Source of the DNA: Deltaproteobacteria bacterium
Lineage (GTDB): Bacteria; Desulfobacterota; DSM-4660; Desulfatiglandales; HGW-15
Assembly: GCA_016926135.1 (NCBI GenBank)
Contig: JAFGPH010000006.1
Coordinates: 1 to 27,776 of the forward strand
Length of the DNA: 27,776 nt
Direction of reading: 5' to 3'
Positions 14,632 through 22,469 of the stretch are shown piece after piece; within the stretch, counting starts at the first letter, position 1, and the number at the start of each line of letters is the position of its first letter. A program made the position numbers and the translations under genes. The notes under the pieces are model-generated. The model ran no database searches, was not told where the DNA came from, and saw only the letters and a program-made list of their open reading frames with translations.

Positions 14632-15357
14632 ATGCCGGGCATCCTCACCGTCAAGACACTCAGTAAGTCATTCGGGAACCTGGTGGCCGTCCATGACCTC
14701 ACTTTTGATGTGGCGCCTCAGCAGATTCTAGGCATCATCGGCCCGAACGGCGCAGGGAAGACCACCCTGTTCAACCTGATCACCGGCGAAATCCGGCCTG
14801 ACAGGGGTGAGGTCCTATTCAACGGAGAGGACATCACCCACTGCCCGACTTTCCGGAAATGCCGCCGCGGCATGGCGCGAACGTACCAGATCCCAAGGCC
14901 GTTTCTGGCCATGACGGTGATCGAGAACCTCCTGGTGGGCGCGATCTATGGGGCCGGGTTGACCTACAGGCGCGCCAAAGAGAAAAGCGAGGAGACCCTG
15001 ATCAAAACAGGCCTGATTTCCAAGCGGTATACGGCTGCATCCTCCCTGCCTCTTCTGGACCGCAAACGATTGGAACTGGCCAAGGCCCTTTCGACGGACC
15101 CGACTCTGCTGTTGATCGATGAGGTCGCCGGCGGCTTGTCCGAGGGAGAAGTCGAGGCGCTCTTGGGGATCATCCATTCGGTGCGGGATAAGGGTGTGGC
15201 GGTCTTATGGGTCGAGCATATCGTCATGGCGATGCAGAGAGGTCCAGACCGGCTGCTGGTCATGAATTTCGGGCGAAAAATGTTCGACGGAAAGCCTGAA
15301 GAAGCCTTCGAATCAGAGGACGTCCAGAAGATCTACCTTGGCGCCGAGGAAGCATAA
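14632..15357 (+). CDS. Liv transporter 1 ATPase, LivG-type
   Basis: The 241-residue ABC ATPase has Walker [10 protein letters not shown] near residue 37, Q-loop region [10 protein letters not shown], Walker [12 protein letters not shown] and the switch His in WVEHIVMAM. The C-loop signature is not LSGGQ but reads [10 protein letters not shown]; a similar replacement (VVDRKRLE) is in the other LivG of this window, so it looks like a subfamily trait rather than damage. It pairs with the LivF-type ATPase, whose ATG overlaps its stop by one base (TAATG), to energise import through the H/M permeases. Start supported by GAAGGGA just upstream. Confidence 0.92.
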   Translation: MPGILTVKTLSKSFGNLVAVHDLTFDVAPQQILGIIGPNGAGKTTLFNLITGEIRPDRGEVLFNGEDITHCPTFRKCRRGMARTYQIPRPFLAMTVIENLLVGAIYGAGLTYRRAKEKSEETLIKTGLISKRYTAASSLPLLDRKRLELAKALSTDPTLLLIDEVAGGLSEGEVEALLGIIHSVRDKGVAVLWVEHIVMAMQRGPDRLLVMNFGRKMFDGKPEEAFESEDVQKIYLGAEEA

Positions 15358-16064
15358 TGCCCATGCTGGAAGTCGATCATTTGAACGTCTTTTATGGGGA
15401 GTTTCAGGCGTTGTCTGATATCGTTTTCGAGGTTAGAAGGGAGCAGATCGTCTCCCTCCTCGGCGCCAACAGCGCCGGCAAGTCCACCCTCCTCAAGACG
15501 ATTATGGGGATCCGCCGGCCTGCTTCAGGAGCGATTCGCTTTGAGAACAAACCTATCGACCGCCTGGAGTCTCATGACATCGTCGCACGGGGAGTGGCGC
15601 TGGTGCCGGAAGGGCGCAAAATCTTTTCCGCACTGACGGTTCGCGAGAATCTCCTGCTCGGCTCCTATACGCCACGGGCGCGCAGGATGCGGAATGAGAA
15701 CTTTGAGAGTGTCCTCTACCTGTTTCCGCCGTTGAGGGCAAGACTCCAGCACAAGGGGACAAAGCTGAGCGGTGGAGAGCAGCAAATGCTTGCCATCGGA
15801 AGGGCTCTCATGTCCCAACCGAGTTTCATCATCTTCGACGAGATTTCTCTGGGATTGAGTCCCATTGTCATTAAGGACCTTTACAAAGCCATCAAGGAAA
15901 TCAACCGAAAAGGTATGACCGGGGTCATTGTCGAGCAGGATGTGAAACGAAGTCTCAAGGTTGCCGATTACGCCTATATCTTGCACGAAGGCAGAATCAC
16001 GCTTCAGGGCGATCCAGGATCTTTTACCGAGGGAGCGGTCAAGAGGGCCTATTTCGGCCTCTGA
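15357..16064 (+). CDS. Liv transporter 1 ATPase, LivF-type
   Basis: The 235-residue ABC ATPase has Walker A GANSAGKST (Ser where Gly is usual in GANGAGK), the LivF-type VPEGRKIFSALTVRENL block, a canonical LSGGEQQMLAIGRAL signature, Walker B FIIFDEISLGLSP, and VEQDVKRSL where LivF usually has VEQN. These substitutions leave the key Lys, Ser/Thr, Asp and Glu in place. It forms the heterodimeric ATPase with the gene just upstream. Length is typical for LivF. Confidence 0.92.
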   Translation: MPMLEVDHLNVFYGEFQALSDIVFEVRREQIVSLLGANSAGKSTLLKTIMGIRRPASGAIRFENKPIDRLESHDIVARGVALVPEGRKIFSALTVRENLLLGSYTPRARRMRNENFESVLYLFPPLRARLQHKGTKLSGGEQQMLAIGRALMSQPSFIIFDEISLGLSPIVIKDLYKAIKEINRKGMTGVIVEQDVKRSLKVADYAYILHEGRITLQGDPGSFTEGAVKRAYFGL

Positions 16065-16103
16065 TTCGATCTCATTCACTCCTCACGCGGGGTGATCGAA
16101 CCC

Positions 16104-16967
16104 ATGCTATCCTACCTAGACGCGGTGATATCGGGCATCCTGCTGGGAGGTCTCTATGGCGTTGTCGGCGTGGGACTCTCCATGGTTTTCGGAATTATGC
16201 GGCAGGTCAACCTGGCCCATGGCGAATTCATGGTGCTCTCGAGTTATTTCAGCCTCCTGTTCCTGCAGGTGATCGGCCTTCATCCCATCATCACCCTGTT
16301 TCTGGTCCTCCCGATCATGTTCGCCGTAGGCTACCTCGTCCAGACGTTTCTTTTCAACAGGGTGATGCAGAAAGAGATGGAGCCTTTCCTGATCATCTCT
16401 TTCGGGCTTTCCATTATCCTGCAGAATATACTGTTGCTGGTCTTCACGCCCGATGCCCGTTCGTTGAAAACGGAACTGGCCGTCAAGAGCGTCGATCTGT
16501 TCGGCGTCCTTCAGGTGCCGGTCGTTCAGCTGATCAATTTCGCGGCCGGGCTTTTCGTACTTTTCCTGCTTCATCAATTCATGAAGAGGACCTATCTCGG
16601 TTGGGCCATCCATGCCGCTTCAGAGGACCTTTCGGGCGCCAAGCTCATGGGCATCAATCCGAAAAGGGTCTACAGCCTGGCCATGGGGATTGCGGCATTG
16701 ACCGCCGGCATCTCAGGGGTGCTGGTCGGCATGACCTTCACCTTTTACCCTCACTCTGGGACGCAGTACCTGATCATCGCGTTCGGCGTGGTCATCGTGG
16801 GCGGGCTGGGAAGCATCCACGGGACCTTCCTGGGGGGAATGGTATTGGGGATTTCCCAGCTCCTGGGGGGGCGTCTTCTGGGACCCGGTTTTCAATTACT
16901 GAGCGGTTACCTGATCCTCGTGGTGGTATTAACGGTGAGACCTCAAGGAATCCTGGGCAGGAGGTAG
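16104..16967 (+). CDS. Liv transporter 1 permease, LivH-type
   Basis: The product (287 residues from this ATG; a GTG at 16092 would add four) is a polytopic membrane protein of the LivH family with about eight hydrophobic segments. The N-terminal block is GGLYGVVGVGLSMVFGIM and the AHGEFM motif follows. The EAA-like loop is DLSGAKLMGINPKRVYSLA, and the end is VVLTVRPQGILGRR. A GGGGTG site 9 bases upstream favours the ATG. Its stop overlaps or nearly abuts the LivM start, preceded by AGGAGG. Confidence 0.9.
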   Translation: MLSYLDAVISGILLGGLYGVVGVGLSMVFGIMRQVNLAHGEFMVLSSYFSLLFLQVIGLHPIITLFLVLPIMFAVGYLVQTFLFNRVMQKEMEPFLIISFGLSIILQNILLLVFTPDARSLKTELAVKSVDLFGVLQVPVVQLINFAAGLFVLFLLHQFMKRTYLGWAIHAASEDLSGAKLMGINPKRVYSLAMGIAALTAGISGVLVGMTFTFYPHSGTQYLIIAFGVVIVGGLGSIHGTFLGGMVLGISQLLGGRLLGPGFQLLSGYLILVVVLTVRPQGILGRR

Positions 16968-16975
16968 TGCCTTCC

Positions 16976-17914
16976 GTGTGGTTGAACAGGACTCGCGTCA
17001 TCGTCATCGCCCTTTTGCTGGCAATGCTTGCCACCGTACCCTATTGGGCATCGCGTTATCTGGAGAATGTCCTGCTGCTGCTCTGTGTCTTCATCTCACT
17101 GGCAAGCATGTGGAATCTTCTTGCAGGGTACTCGGGCATGGTTTCCCTGGGGCAGCAGATGTTTGTCGGCATAGGGGGCTATACGCTGGCCGTTCTGTCC
17201 ATGTACTACGGACTGGCCATCTCCTTGAGCATCCTGGCGGGCGGGTTCCTCTGCGTCCTCCTGGCAATGATCATATCTCTTCCAATATTCAGGATGAAAG
17301 GGGTGTATTTCGCCATCGGGACCTGGGTCATCGCCGAAGCGCTCGGCATCTGTTTCAGCAATTGGGGGTATGTGAAATACGGCATGGGCATCTTCATTCA
17401 ACCCCTTCAGAAAATATCGATGTCCAGTATCTACTACTTGGCCGCATTGCTCTGTGTCGCATCGGTTTCCGTGGTCTACCTGGTGCTTCGTTCGAATCTG
17501 GGGCTTGCCCTCATGGCCGTCAGGGATGATGACGTCGCATCGGAGATGGTTGGCGTGAACATCTTTCGTTGCAAGCTCACCTGTTTCTTGATCAGTGCTT
17601 TCATCACGGGCATGGCGGCAGCCGTCCTCTATTTGAACACCGTCTTCATCCAGCCCTTCGACGCCTTTGGAATAGGCTGGACGGTGAACCTGCTTTTCAT
17701 CGTCATCATCGGAGGCATCGGGACATTGGAGGGTCCCGTGATCGGGGCGATCATCTTTGTCGTCTTGCAGCAGTTTCTCTCGGAGTACGTGGGGTACAAT
17801 TTGATCATCCTAGGGGCAATCACCATTGTGGTCATCTTTCTGGCTCCCAGAGGCATTGCGGGAACGCTCCATCACAGGTATCACATTGAACTTCTTCCCG
17901 TCCGTCGCGAATAG
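16976..17914 (+). CDS. Liv transporter 1 permease, LivM-type
   Basis: The product is about 312 residues with roughly nine hydrophobic segments and the LivM signatures SLGQQMFVGIGGYTLAV, FRMKGVYFAIGTWVIAEAL, the cytoplasmic loop MAVRDDDVASEMVGVN and VIGGIGTLEGPVIG. Two in-frame GTG codons compete: 16967 (overlapping the LivH stop, but only 2 bases after AGGAGG) and 16976 (11 bases after it); I prefer the second, though the difference is three residues. It pairs with LivH to form the channel. Confidence 0.88.
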   Translation: MWLNRTRVIVIALLLAMLATVPYWASRYLENVLLLLCVFISLASMWNLLAGYSGMVSLGQQMFVGIGGYTLAVLSMYYGLAISLSILAGGFLCVLLAMIISLPIFRMKGVYFAIGTWVIAEALGICFSNWGYVKYGMGIFIQPLQKISMSSIYYLAALLCVASVSVVYLVLRSNLGLALMAVRDDDVASEMVGVNIFRCKLTCFLISAFITGMAAAVLYLNTVFIQPFDAFGIGWTVNLLFIVIIGGIGTLEGPVIGAIIFVVLQQFLSEYVGYNLIILGAITIVVIFLAPRGIAGTLHHRYHIELLPVRRE

Positions 17915-18088
17915 CTCTTCTTCCGACGGTGATCCAACGGTGAGAACTTTGGGGGCCGCAAGGGGAAAAGGTGCGAGTGATGGTCGGCCGGAGCGGTCGG
18001 TCGAATGGCTTTTCATCTTCTGATTCTAGCGGGGGGCTACAGCAACTCGCGACGCACATGCAACCATCAAGGAGGGGAGGACAATTTT

Positions 18089-19783
18089 ATGATAGACCGA
18101 AGCATATCCTCTTTAAGGACGTTGAGACCCGATACCGAGTTCGACAAATCGATCTTTTGGTTTCGGGACGACCTTCACCAGCCCTACGCCATCTCTCCGA
18201 TGGGCATGACCACCATTCAGGCACACCACGCCTGGGGGTATCATTCCGCCGCACGAACCACCAGCCTCCCTCCGTCCAAGGGCGGGCACGTCAAGATCCA
18301 TAAGGGCAGGGTGTACATCGGATTCGCCCTGATCGGTGATCCCGGGGAAATCGCCGCACGAGAGCCCAAATTCAAGGAGCTGCTGGATTATTGCCTGGAG
18401 AACTGGGAAGAATACTATGGAAAGCTCATCGGCGAAGTCAAAGCCAACCTGGCCTCGATCAACGACGTAGATTCGGATCAGCTGGACTCCCAGGCAATCC
18501 TTGAATACCTCAGGAGGGCTTTCCGGAATGATCGGCGCAATTGGGAGATCCACTTTGAGCTGATGTATCCGGCCGACGCCCTCTATTTCATGTTTGAGGA
18601 CTATTGCAAGCAGAAGGGCCTTGAGGAAAGCCAGATGCTCATCATGCTCAGGGGTGTCGACAGCGTCCCAACCCGAACGGATGAAGAGCTGTGGAATCTG
18701 GCGAAGCTGGCCGAGGAGCGCGGTTTCAAGGAGGTCATTTTAAACACCAAGGCCGGGGACATCCTGGAGAAGCTCAGAGAGAGGCCCGAGGCGAAGGAGT
18801 GGCTGGAGAGATTTGACCGGTTTCTGAATCTGTACGGTAATCGCGTGGTTGCTGCTCATATGGATGTTCTTACGCCTACCTGGCGAGAAGATCCTTCCCC
18901 GGTACTGGATACCCTGAAAGGCTATTATACCCGCATGGAAGAGGGTTGGGATTATCACCGATCCAAGCAGGAGATCATCGATCAGAGGGAGAGAGCGATC
19001 CATGACTATGAAGCGAAGCTCAAGGATGATAACCTCCGGGAATTCAGGAGAATGATCAAGGGAGCGCATGGCATCTACCATTTTCAGGAGGACCACGGGT
19101 TCTATATCGACCAAGGCTCTACTGCGATGGTCCGCAGGGCCGCCATGGCGTGCGGCAAAAGGCTCCTGGAAAGAGGGCTGGTCATGGACGTTGAGGACGT
19201 CCTCTACTTGACCTACCAGGAACTCGAAGAGGTCATGGAGGCTATTGCCTATGATGATGAGGCCGCCCGGTACCATTATAGGGCGCTGGTGCCGAATCTG
19301 ATCATGGAGAGAAAGGAAGATGCGAAGAACGTGCCGGGCCTGGATGCCCCCCTCACCTTCGGCAACGTGCCGGAGAAGATGACGGATCCTGTAGGAGTAA
19401 AGGTATTCGGAATCATCGACGAAATCCTGCATCCGAAGGATGAAAAGGTGGTTTCGGAGAGGATCGAGGGATTCCCGGGCGCCCCCGGCGTCGTGGAAGG
19501 CCCTGCTACGCGCATCATGGACTACCATGAATTCCAAAAGGTTCGGGCGGGGGACATCCTGGTGTGCCCCTATACAGGCACGGCGTGGACCCCGCTTTTC
19601 GTCAAAATCGCGGGGGTCGTGACGGACACCGGGGGAATGCTGACCCATGCCGCCATCGCCGCCCGGGAATACAATATCCCAGCCGTGGTGGGTACATGGA
19701 AGGCCACGAACTCCATCAAGGATGGGGACATCATTCGGATCGACGGAACCGCGGGCGTGGTGGAGATTCTGAAAAGAGTGTAA
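18089..19783 (+). CDS. Phosphohistidine-domain phosphotransferase subunit (PpsA-like)
   Basis: From the ATG 8 bases after GGAGGGGAGG the product is 564 residues. Residues about 450-564 are the PEP-utilising-enzyme mobile domain, with catalytic H520 in GGMLTHAAIAARE followed by IPAVVGT. The domain sits at the very C-terminus, so the PEP/pyruvate-binding barrel of PEP synthase is absent. Residues 1 to about 440 are a long, mostly helical region (FWFRDDLHQPYAISPMG near the N-terminus, then many charged helices) that would bind the acceptor. The ATP-grasp part is encoded separately, 56 bases downstream. This split layout is that of the two catalytic subunits of phenylphosphate synthase from anaerobic phenol degradation, where the His subunit passes phosphate from ATP to phenol. 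The acceptor here is unknown; phenol or another alcohol is inference. Confidence 0.85.
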   Translation: MIDRSISSLRTLRPDTEFDKSIFWFRDDLHQPYAISPMGMTTIQAHHAWGYHSAARTTSLPPSKGGHVKIHKGRVYIGFALIGDPGEIAAREPKFKELLDYCLENWEEYYGKLIGEVKANLASINDVDSDQLDSQAILEYLRRAFRNDRRNWEIHFELMYPADALYFMFEDYCKQKGLEESQMLIMLRGVDSVPTRTDEELWNLAKLAEERGFKEVILNTKAGDILEKLRERPEAKEWLERFDRFLNLYGNRVVAAHMDVLTPTWREDPSPVLDTLKGYYTRMEEGWDYHRSKQEIIDQRERAIHDYEAKLKDDNLREFRRMIKGAHGIYHFQEDHGFYIDQGSTAMVRRAAMACGKRLLERGLVMDVEDVLYLTYQELEEVMEAIAYDDEAARYHYRALVPNLIMERKEDAKNVPGLDAPLTFGNVPEKMTDPVGVKVFGIIDEILHPKDEKVVSERIEGFPGAPGVVEGPATRIMDYHEFQKVRAGDILVCPYTGTAWTPLFVKIAGVVTDTGGMLTHAAIAAREYNIPAVVGTWKATNSIKDGDIIRIDGTAGVVEILKRV

Positions 19784-19839
19784 CACTTTAGCTCTTTGAA
19801 ACGAGGAGTTGCTTAGGGGGGGCATGGGGGGTAGGGAGG

Positions 19840-20820
19840 ATGAAAACGGAGATGAAGAAATATGTAAAATTCTTCCACGAAATGACCAAGCAGCATTTCC
19901 AGGAGGCCGGCGGCAAGGCCGCAAACCTCGGTGAACTTGCGCGCAACGGGTTCAATGTGCCTCCCGGGTTTTGTGTGACCAGCGAATCCCTTTTTCATCA
20001 CGTCCGTCATAATCGGCTGCAGGAAAAGATTGATGCCGTCGCCGGCAGTCTCGACTACAACGACTTCGAGGCCATGGAGGAGAAGACGGCCGAGATCAGG
20101 CGGACCCTCTCCGATGCTCCTGTACCTGAGGACCTGCACGGGGAGATATGCCGGGCGATCGAGGAATTGCTGCAGGCGGCCCCGTCCTTTGTCGCGGTTC
20201 GCTCCTCTGTTGCGATCAAGGACAGCAAGGTTTCCTCCTTTCCCGGGATGATGGACACCTACCACTATCTGAGAGGAGAGGAAGACATTTTGAAACATAT
20301 CCGGATGTGTTGGGCGTCGTTGTGGACGGTCAGGGCCGCCATGACCCGGTTCCACAAAGGCATCGACCACCGCGCCGGCCTGATCGCGCCTGTGGTCCAG
20401 AAGATGGTCCACTCGGAGGTTGCAGGCGTTCTGTTCACGGCCAATCCTATCACCAGCGTCAGGGAGGACATCGTCATCGAAGCGAATTGGGGATTGGGTG
20501 AATCGGTGGTCTCGGGAAAATCCATGAACGACTTCTATGTGATCTCCAAGTCCCCCTTGAGACTCAAAGACAGACGGATTGCGAAGAAGACGCTGATGGT
20601 TGGTTTCGATGAGGAAAGGGGTTTCGGCAGAAGAGAAATGGAGGTGAGCCCGGACAAGGCCGATGCGCCCACGCTATCGGATCGAGAGGTGCTCGAGCTG
20701 GGAGAGATCGGGATGAAAATCGAGTCGCTCTTCGGCTATCCCCAGGACGTGGAATGGGCCTATGAACAAGGACGGCTGTTCATCTTGCAGAGCAGAAATA
20801 TCAGAACCCTCAAGGCGTGA
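19840..20820 (+). CDS. ATP-grasp subunit of split phosphotransferase (PpsB-like)
   Basis: The 326-residue product is the N-terminal ATP-binding domain of PEP synthase/PPDK as a free protein: GGKAANLGELARNGF (nucleotide Lys K26), AVRSSV, FPGMMDTY, FTANP, EANWGLGESVVSG and the terminal LQSRNI. D303, E305, Q317 and R319 have the spacing (2, 12, 2) of the catalytic D321/E323/Q335/R337 of clostridial PPDK, so it should be able to transfer phosphate from ATP to the partner's H520. The ATG is immediately after AGGGAGG; an in-frame ATG at 19852 has better spacing and may be the true start. The 6367-7359 protein is its degenerate paralogue. No third, CBS-domain subunit like that of phenylphosphate synthase was found in this window. 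Confidence 0.87.
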   Translation: MKTEMKKYVKFFHEMTKQHFQEAGGKAANLGELARNGFNVPPGFCVTSESLFHHVRHNRLQEKIDAVAGSLDYNDFEAMEEKTAEIRRTLSDAPVPEDLHGEICRAIEELLQAAPSFVAVRSSVAIKDSKVSSFPGMMDTYHYLRGEEDILKHIRMCWASLWTVRAAMTRFHKGIDHRAGLIAPVVQKMVHSEVAGVLFTANPITSVREDIVIEANWGLGESVVSGKSMNDFYVISKSPLRLKDRRIAKKTLMVGFDEERGFGRREMEVSPDKADAPTLSDREVLELGEIGMKIESLFGYPQDVEWAYEQGRLFILQSRNIRTLKA

Positions 20821-20870
20821 GGACATGTCCGGACATCCCGAAGGAGCCGTGAGAGGTCGGATCCCGTGAG

Positions 20871-20883
20871 GTTCGAATCGAAC
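20871..20883. repeat. Short palindrome before response-regulator gene
   Basis: GTTCGA-A-TCGAAC is a perfect 6-base inverted repeat, 14 bases before the GTG at 20898. A second palindrome, GGACATGTCC, directly follows the previous stop at 20821-20830. Either could be an operator; they may also be chance. Confidence 0.35.
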
Positions 20884-20897
20884 AGGAGGGGAAGGGT

Positions 20898-21434
20898 GTG
20901 ACAGCGAGCAACCGATTGAAAGGCAAGAAGGTCCTCGTCGTAGATGACGAAGTAGATATCCTTGAAACCATGGAAGGGCTGCTGCCGGAGTGCGAGATCA
21001 CAAAAGCTTCTACTTTTGCCGAAGGCAAAGGCCTGCTGGCGTCACGGCATTTTGACTTGGCTATCCTCGACATCATGGGAGTGAATGGTTTCGAACTCCT
21101 GGATATCGCCAACGAGCGAAAAGTGATCTCCGTCATGTTGACTGCGCAAGCGCTGAGCCCTGAAAGCACTGTCAAGGCCTATAAGAGAGGGGCCGCCTTT
21201 TTTGTACCCAAGGATGAGATGGCCAACATCACCCTGTTCCTGGAAGATGTGTTGAAGTCCAGCGAAAAGGGAGAAAATCATTGGACGACATGGCTTCATC
21301 ATCTCGAGGCTTACTATCACGCGAAATTCGGGCCCGGTTGGAAGGACAAGGACAGGGAGTTCTGGGAGGCCCTCGCTCAGAGGGAGTGGCGGCTGGCCTC
21401 CGTATTGAGAGAGGGGGAAAATCAGGATGAATGA
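20898..21434 (+). CDS. Receiver-only response regulator with unusual tail
   Basis: The 178-residue product (GTG start after GGAGGGGAAGGG) has a complete receiver: D16/D17, phospho-acceptor D58 in AILDIMG, a Thr in VMLTAQAL and a Lys in FFVPKDE. No DNA-binding or enzymatic output domain follows. Instead residues about 128-178 form a Trp/His/Tyr-rich helical tail (WTTWLHHLEAYYHAKFG and WEALAQREWRLASV) that I do not recognise. No histidine kinase is adjacent, so its phosphodonor may be the kinase at 3392-4531 or one outside the window. It overlaps the PfkB-type gene by 8 bases, and its position after the phosphotransferase pair suggests a link to its control, by inference. Confidence 0.85.
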   Translation: MTASNRLKGKKVLVVDDEVDILETMEGLLPECEITKASTFAEGKGLLASRHFDLAILDIMGVNGFELLDIANERKVISVMLTAQALSPESTVKAYKRGAAFFVPKDEMANITLFLEDVLKSSEKGENHWTTWLHHLEAYYHAKFGPGWKDKDREFWEALAQREWRLASVLREGENQDE

Positions 21435-22347
21435 CCCTTTCCCGAATTGGCATGAAGGGCGGGTGTACGATGTTTTCCTCTTCGGCCACACGGCCGTCGA
21501 TCGCATCAAGACGCCTTCTCAGGAATATGAAATGACCTCGGGACCCGTCTTCTTCGCGGCGTGGACTGCTTACGCTTTGGGACATTCCATCGGCATTCTG
21601 ACCAAGACCTCGGCCGGGGATCGACATCGGCTGAGGGAGTTCCCGATCGCAGAGCAAGAAATCTTCTGGCGGAGCTCCCGTGAGACGGTATACAGCATTT
21701 TGAGCTACCCCACGGAAAGCATGGAGCAGAGAGTCATCACCACATTGAAAAAAGCGGACCCCTACTTCATCGAGGACTTCCCTTCGGTTTCGGCCAAACT
21801 CATTTACTACTGCGGTCTTTCCACCGGAGAAGTGGATCTCCAGACGCTTATACGCCTATCGGAACGGGCCCCGCTGGCCGTCGATGTTCAGGGCCTGATG
21901 AGGAAGGTCTATCCCGACGGGGCCGTGAAGTACGTCCCCTGGGAAACCGATCGAGCGATCCTGCCCTTGTGCCGGTACTTCAAGGCCGATGCGGCCGAGG
22001 CGGCCTTCCTGACGGGTCTGGACACCGAAAAGCATGAAGGGAGGCTCCGCGCGGCGGAGACGTTTCTTGGCCGGGGCGCAGGAGAGGTGGTTCTCTCGCA
22101 TGAGGAGGAACTGGTCGCTGCCAGCGCCTCGGGTGTGGTGTGCGCGCCCTTGCGGAACAGGAGGCTCACTGGAAGAACGGGCCGGGGTGACACGTGCTTT
22201 GCATCGTATGTGACCGAACGGTTTCACAAGGAGCCGGCCGAAGCGATCCGATTTGCCGCGGCGGCGACCTCCCTGAAACTGGAGGATCCCGGTCCGTTCA
22301 AGGCTTCCCGATCCGAGGTGGAGTCATTCCTCAGGGAGTTCTTCTAG
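21427..22347 (+). CDS. PfkB-family small-molecule kinase
   Basis: The 306-residue product is of the ribokinase/PfkB fold. The C-terminal signature is present as GRTGRGDTCFASY, with catalytic base D255, preceded by the VVLSHEEELVAA strand-turn. The N-terminal substrate half (VYDVFLFGHTAVDRI, then SGPVFFAAWTAYALG) is divergent from sugar kinases. The family phosphorylates sugars, nucleosides, inositol or other alcohols with ATP; the substrate is not evident. It lies between the response regulator (8-base overlap) and the second transporter, so it probably acts on an imported or derived compound. Confidence 0.82.
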   Translation: MNDPFPNWHEGRVYDVFLFGHTAVDRIKTPSQEYEMTSGPVFFAAWTAYALGHSIGILTKTSAGDRHRLREFPIAEQEIFWRSSRETVYSILSYPTESMEQRVITTLKKADPYFIEDFPSVSAKLIYYCGLSTGEVDLQTLIRLSERAPLAVDVQGLMRKVYPDGAVKYVPWETDRAILPLCRYFKADAAEAAFLTGLDTEKHEGRLRAAETFLGRGAGEVVLSHEEELVAASASGVVCAPLRNRRLTGRTGRGDTCFASYVTERFHKEPAEAIRFAAAATSLKLEDPGPFKASRSEVESFLREFF

Positions 22348-22348
22348 T

Positions 22349-22372
22349 CCCGGGGCTTTTCGAGATCCCGGG
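22349..22372 (+). other. GC hairpin after PfkB-type gene
   Basis: Two CCCGGG blocks (22349-22354 and 22367-22372) can form a 6-base-pair stem with a 12-base loop just after the stop at 22347. The following bases (CAAAACG) lack a T-run, so this is at best a weak or attenuating terminator. Confidence 0.3.
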
Positions 22373-22399
22373 CAAAACGTATATCTTCTCTTCTAGACT

Positions 22400-22428
22400 T
22401 TGAATCCGTGGCGTGTTGGCATTGTAAT
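22400..22428 (+). promoter_or_regulatory. Candidate internal sigma-70 promoter
   Basis: TTGAAT (four of six to -35) and TGTAAT (five of six to -10) are separated by exactly 17 bases. Transcription would start near 22435, about 35 bases before the binding-protein ATG at 22470. It would let transporter 2 be expressed independently of the sigma-54 promoter. Confidence 0.45.
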
Positions 22429-22469
22429 CAGTAACCTCAACCCCATAGTCAGGAAGGAGGATATCGAAG

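Noticed and set aside
16601..16966. Long N-terminal extension of the LivM-type permease (437 residues)
   Set aside because: It would overlap the LivH gene by over 360 bases and the extension is hydrophilic shadow sequence, unlike any LivM.
20862..20890. GGTTCGAATC resembling a tRNA T-loop
   Set aside because: Flanking bases do not pair to form a T-stem, and no acceptor, D or anticodon arm is found; the match comes from a short palindrome.
22349..22372. Strong terminator after the PfkB-type gene
   Set aside because: The CCCGGG stem is only six pairs with a long loop and no T-run, so I list it only as a weak hairpin.
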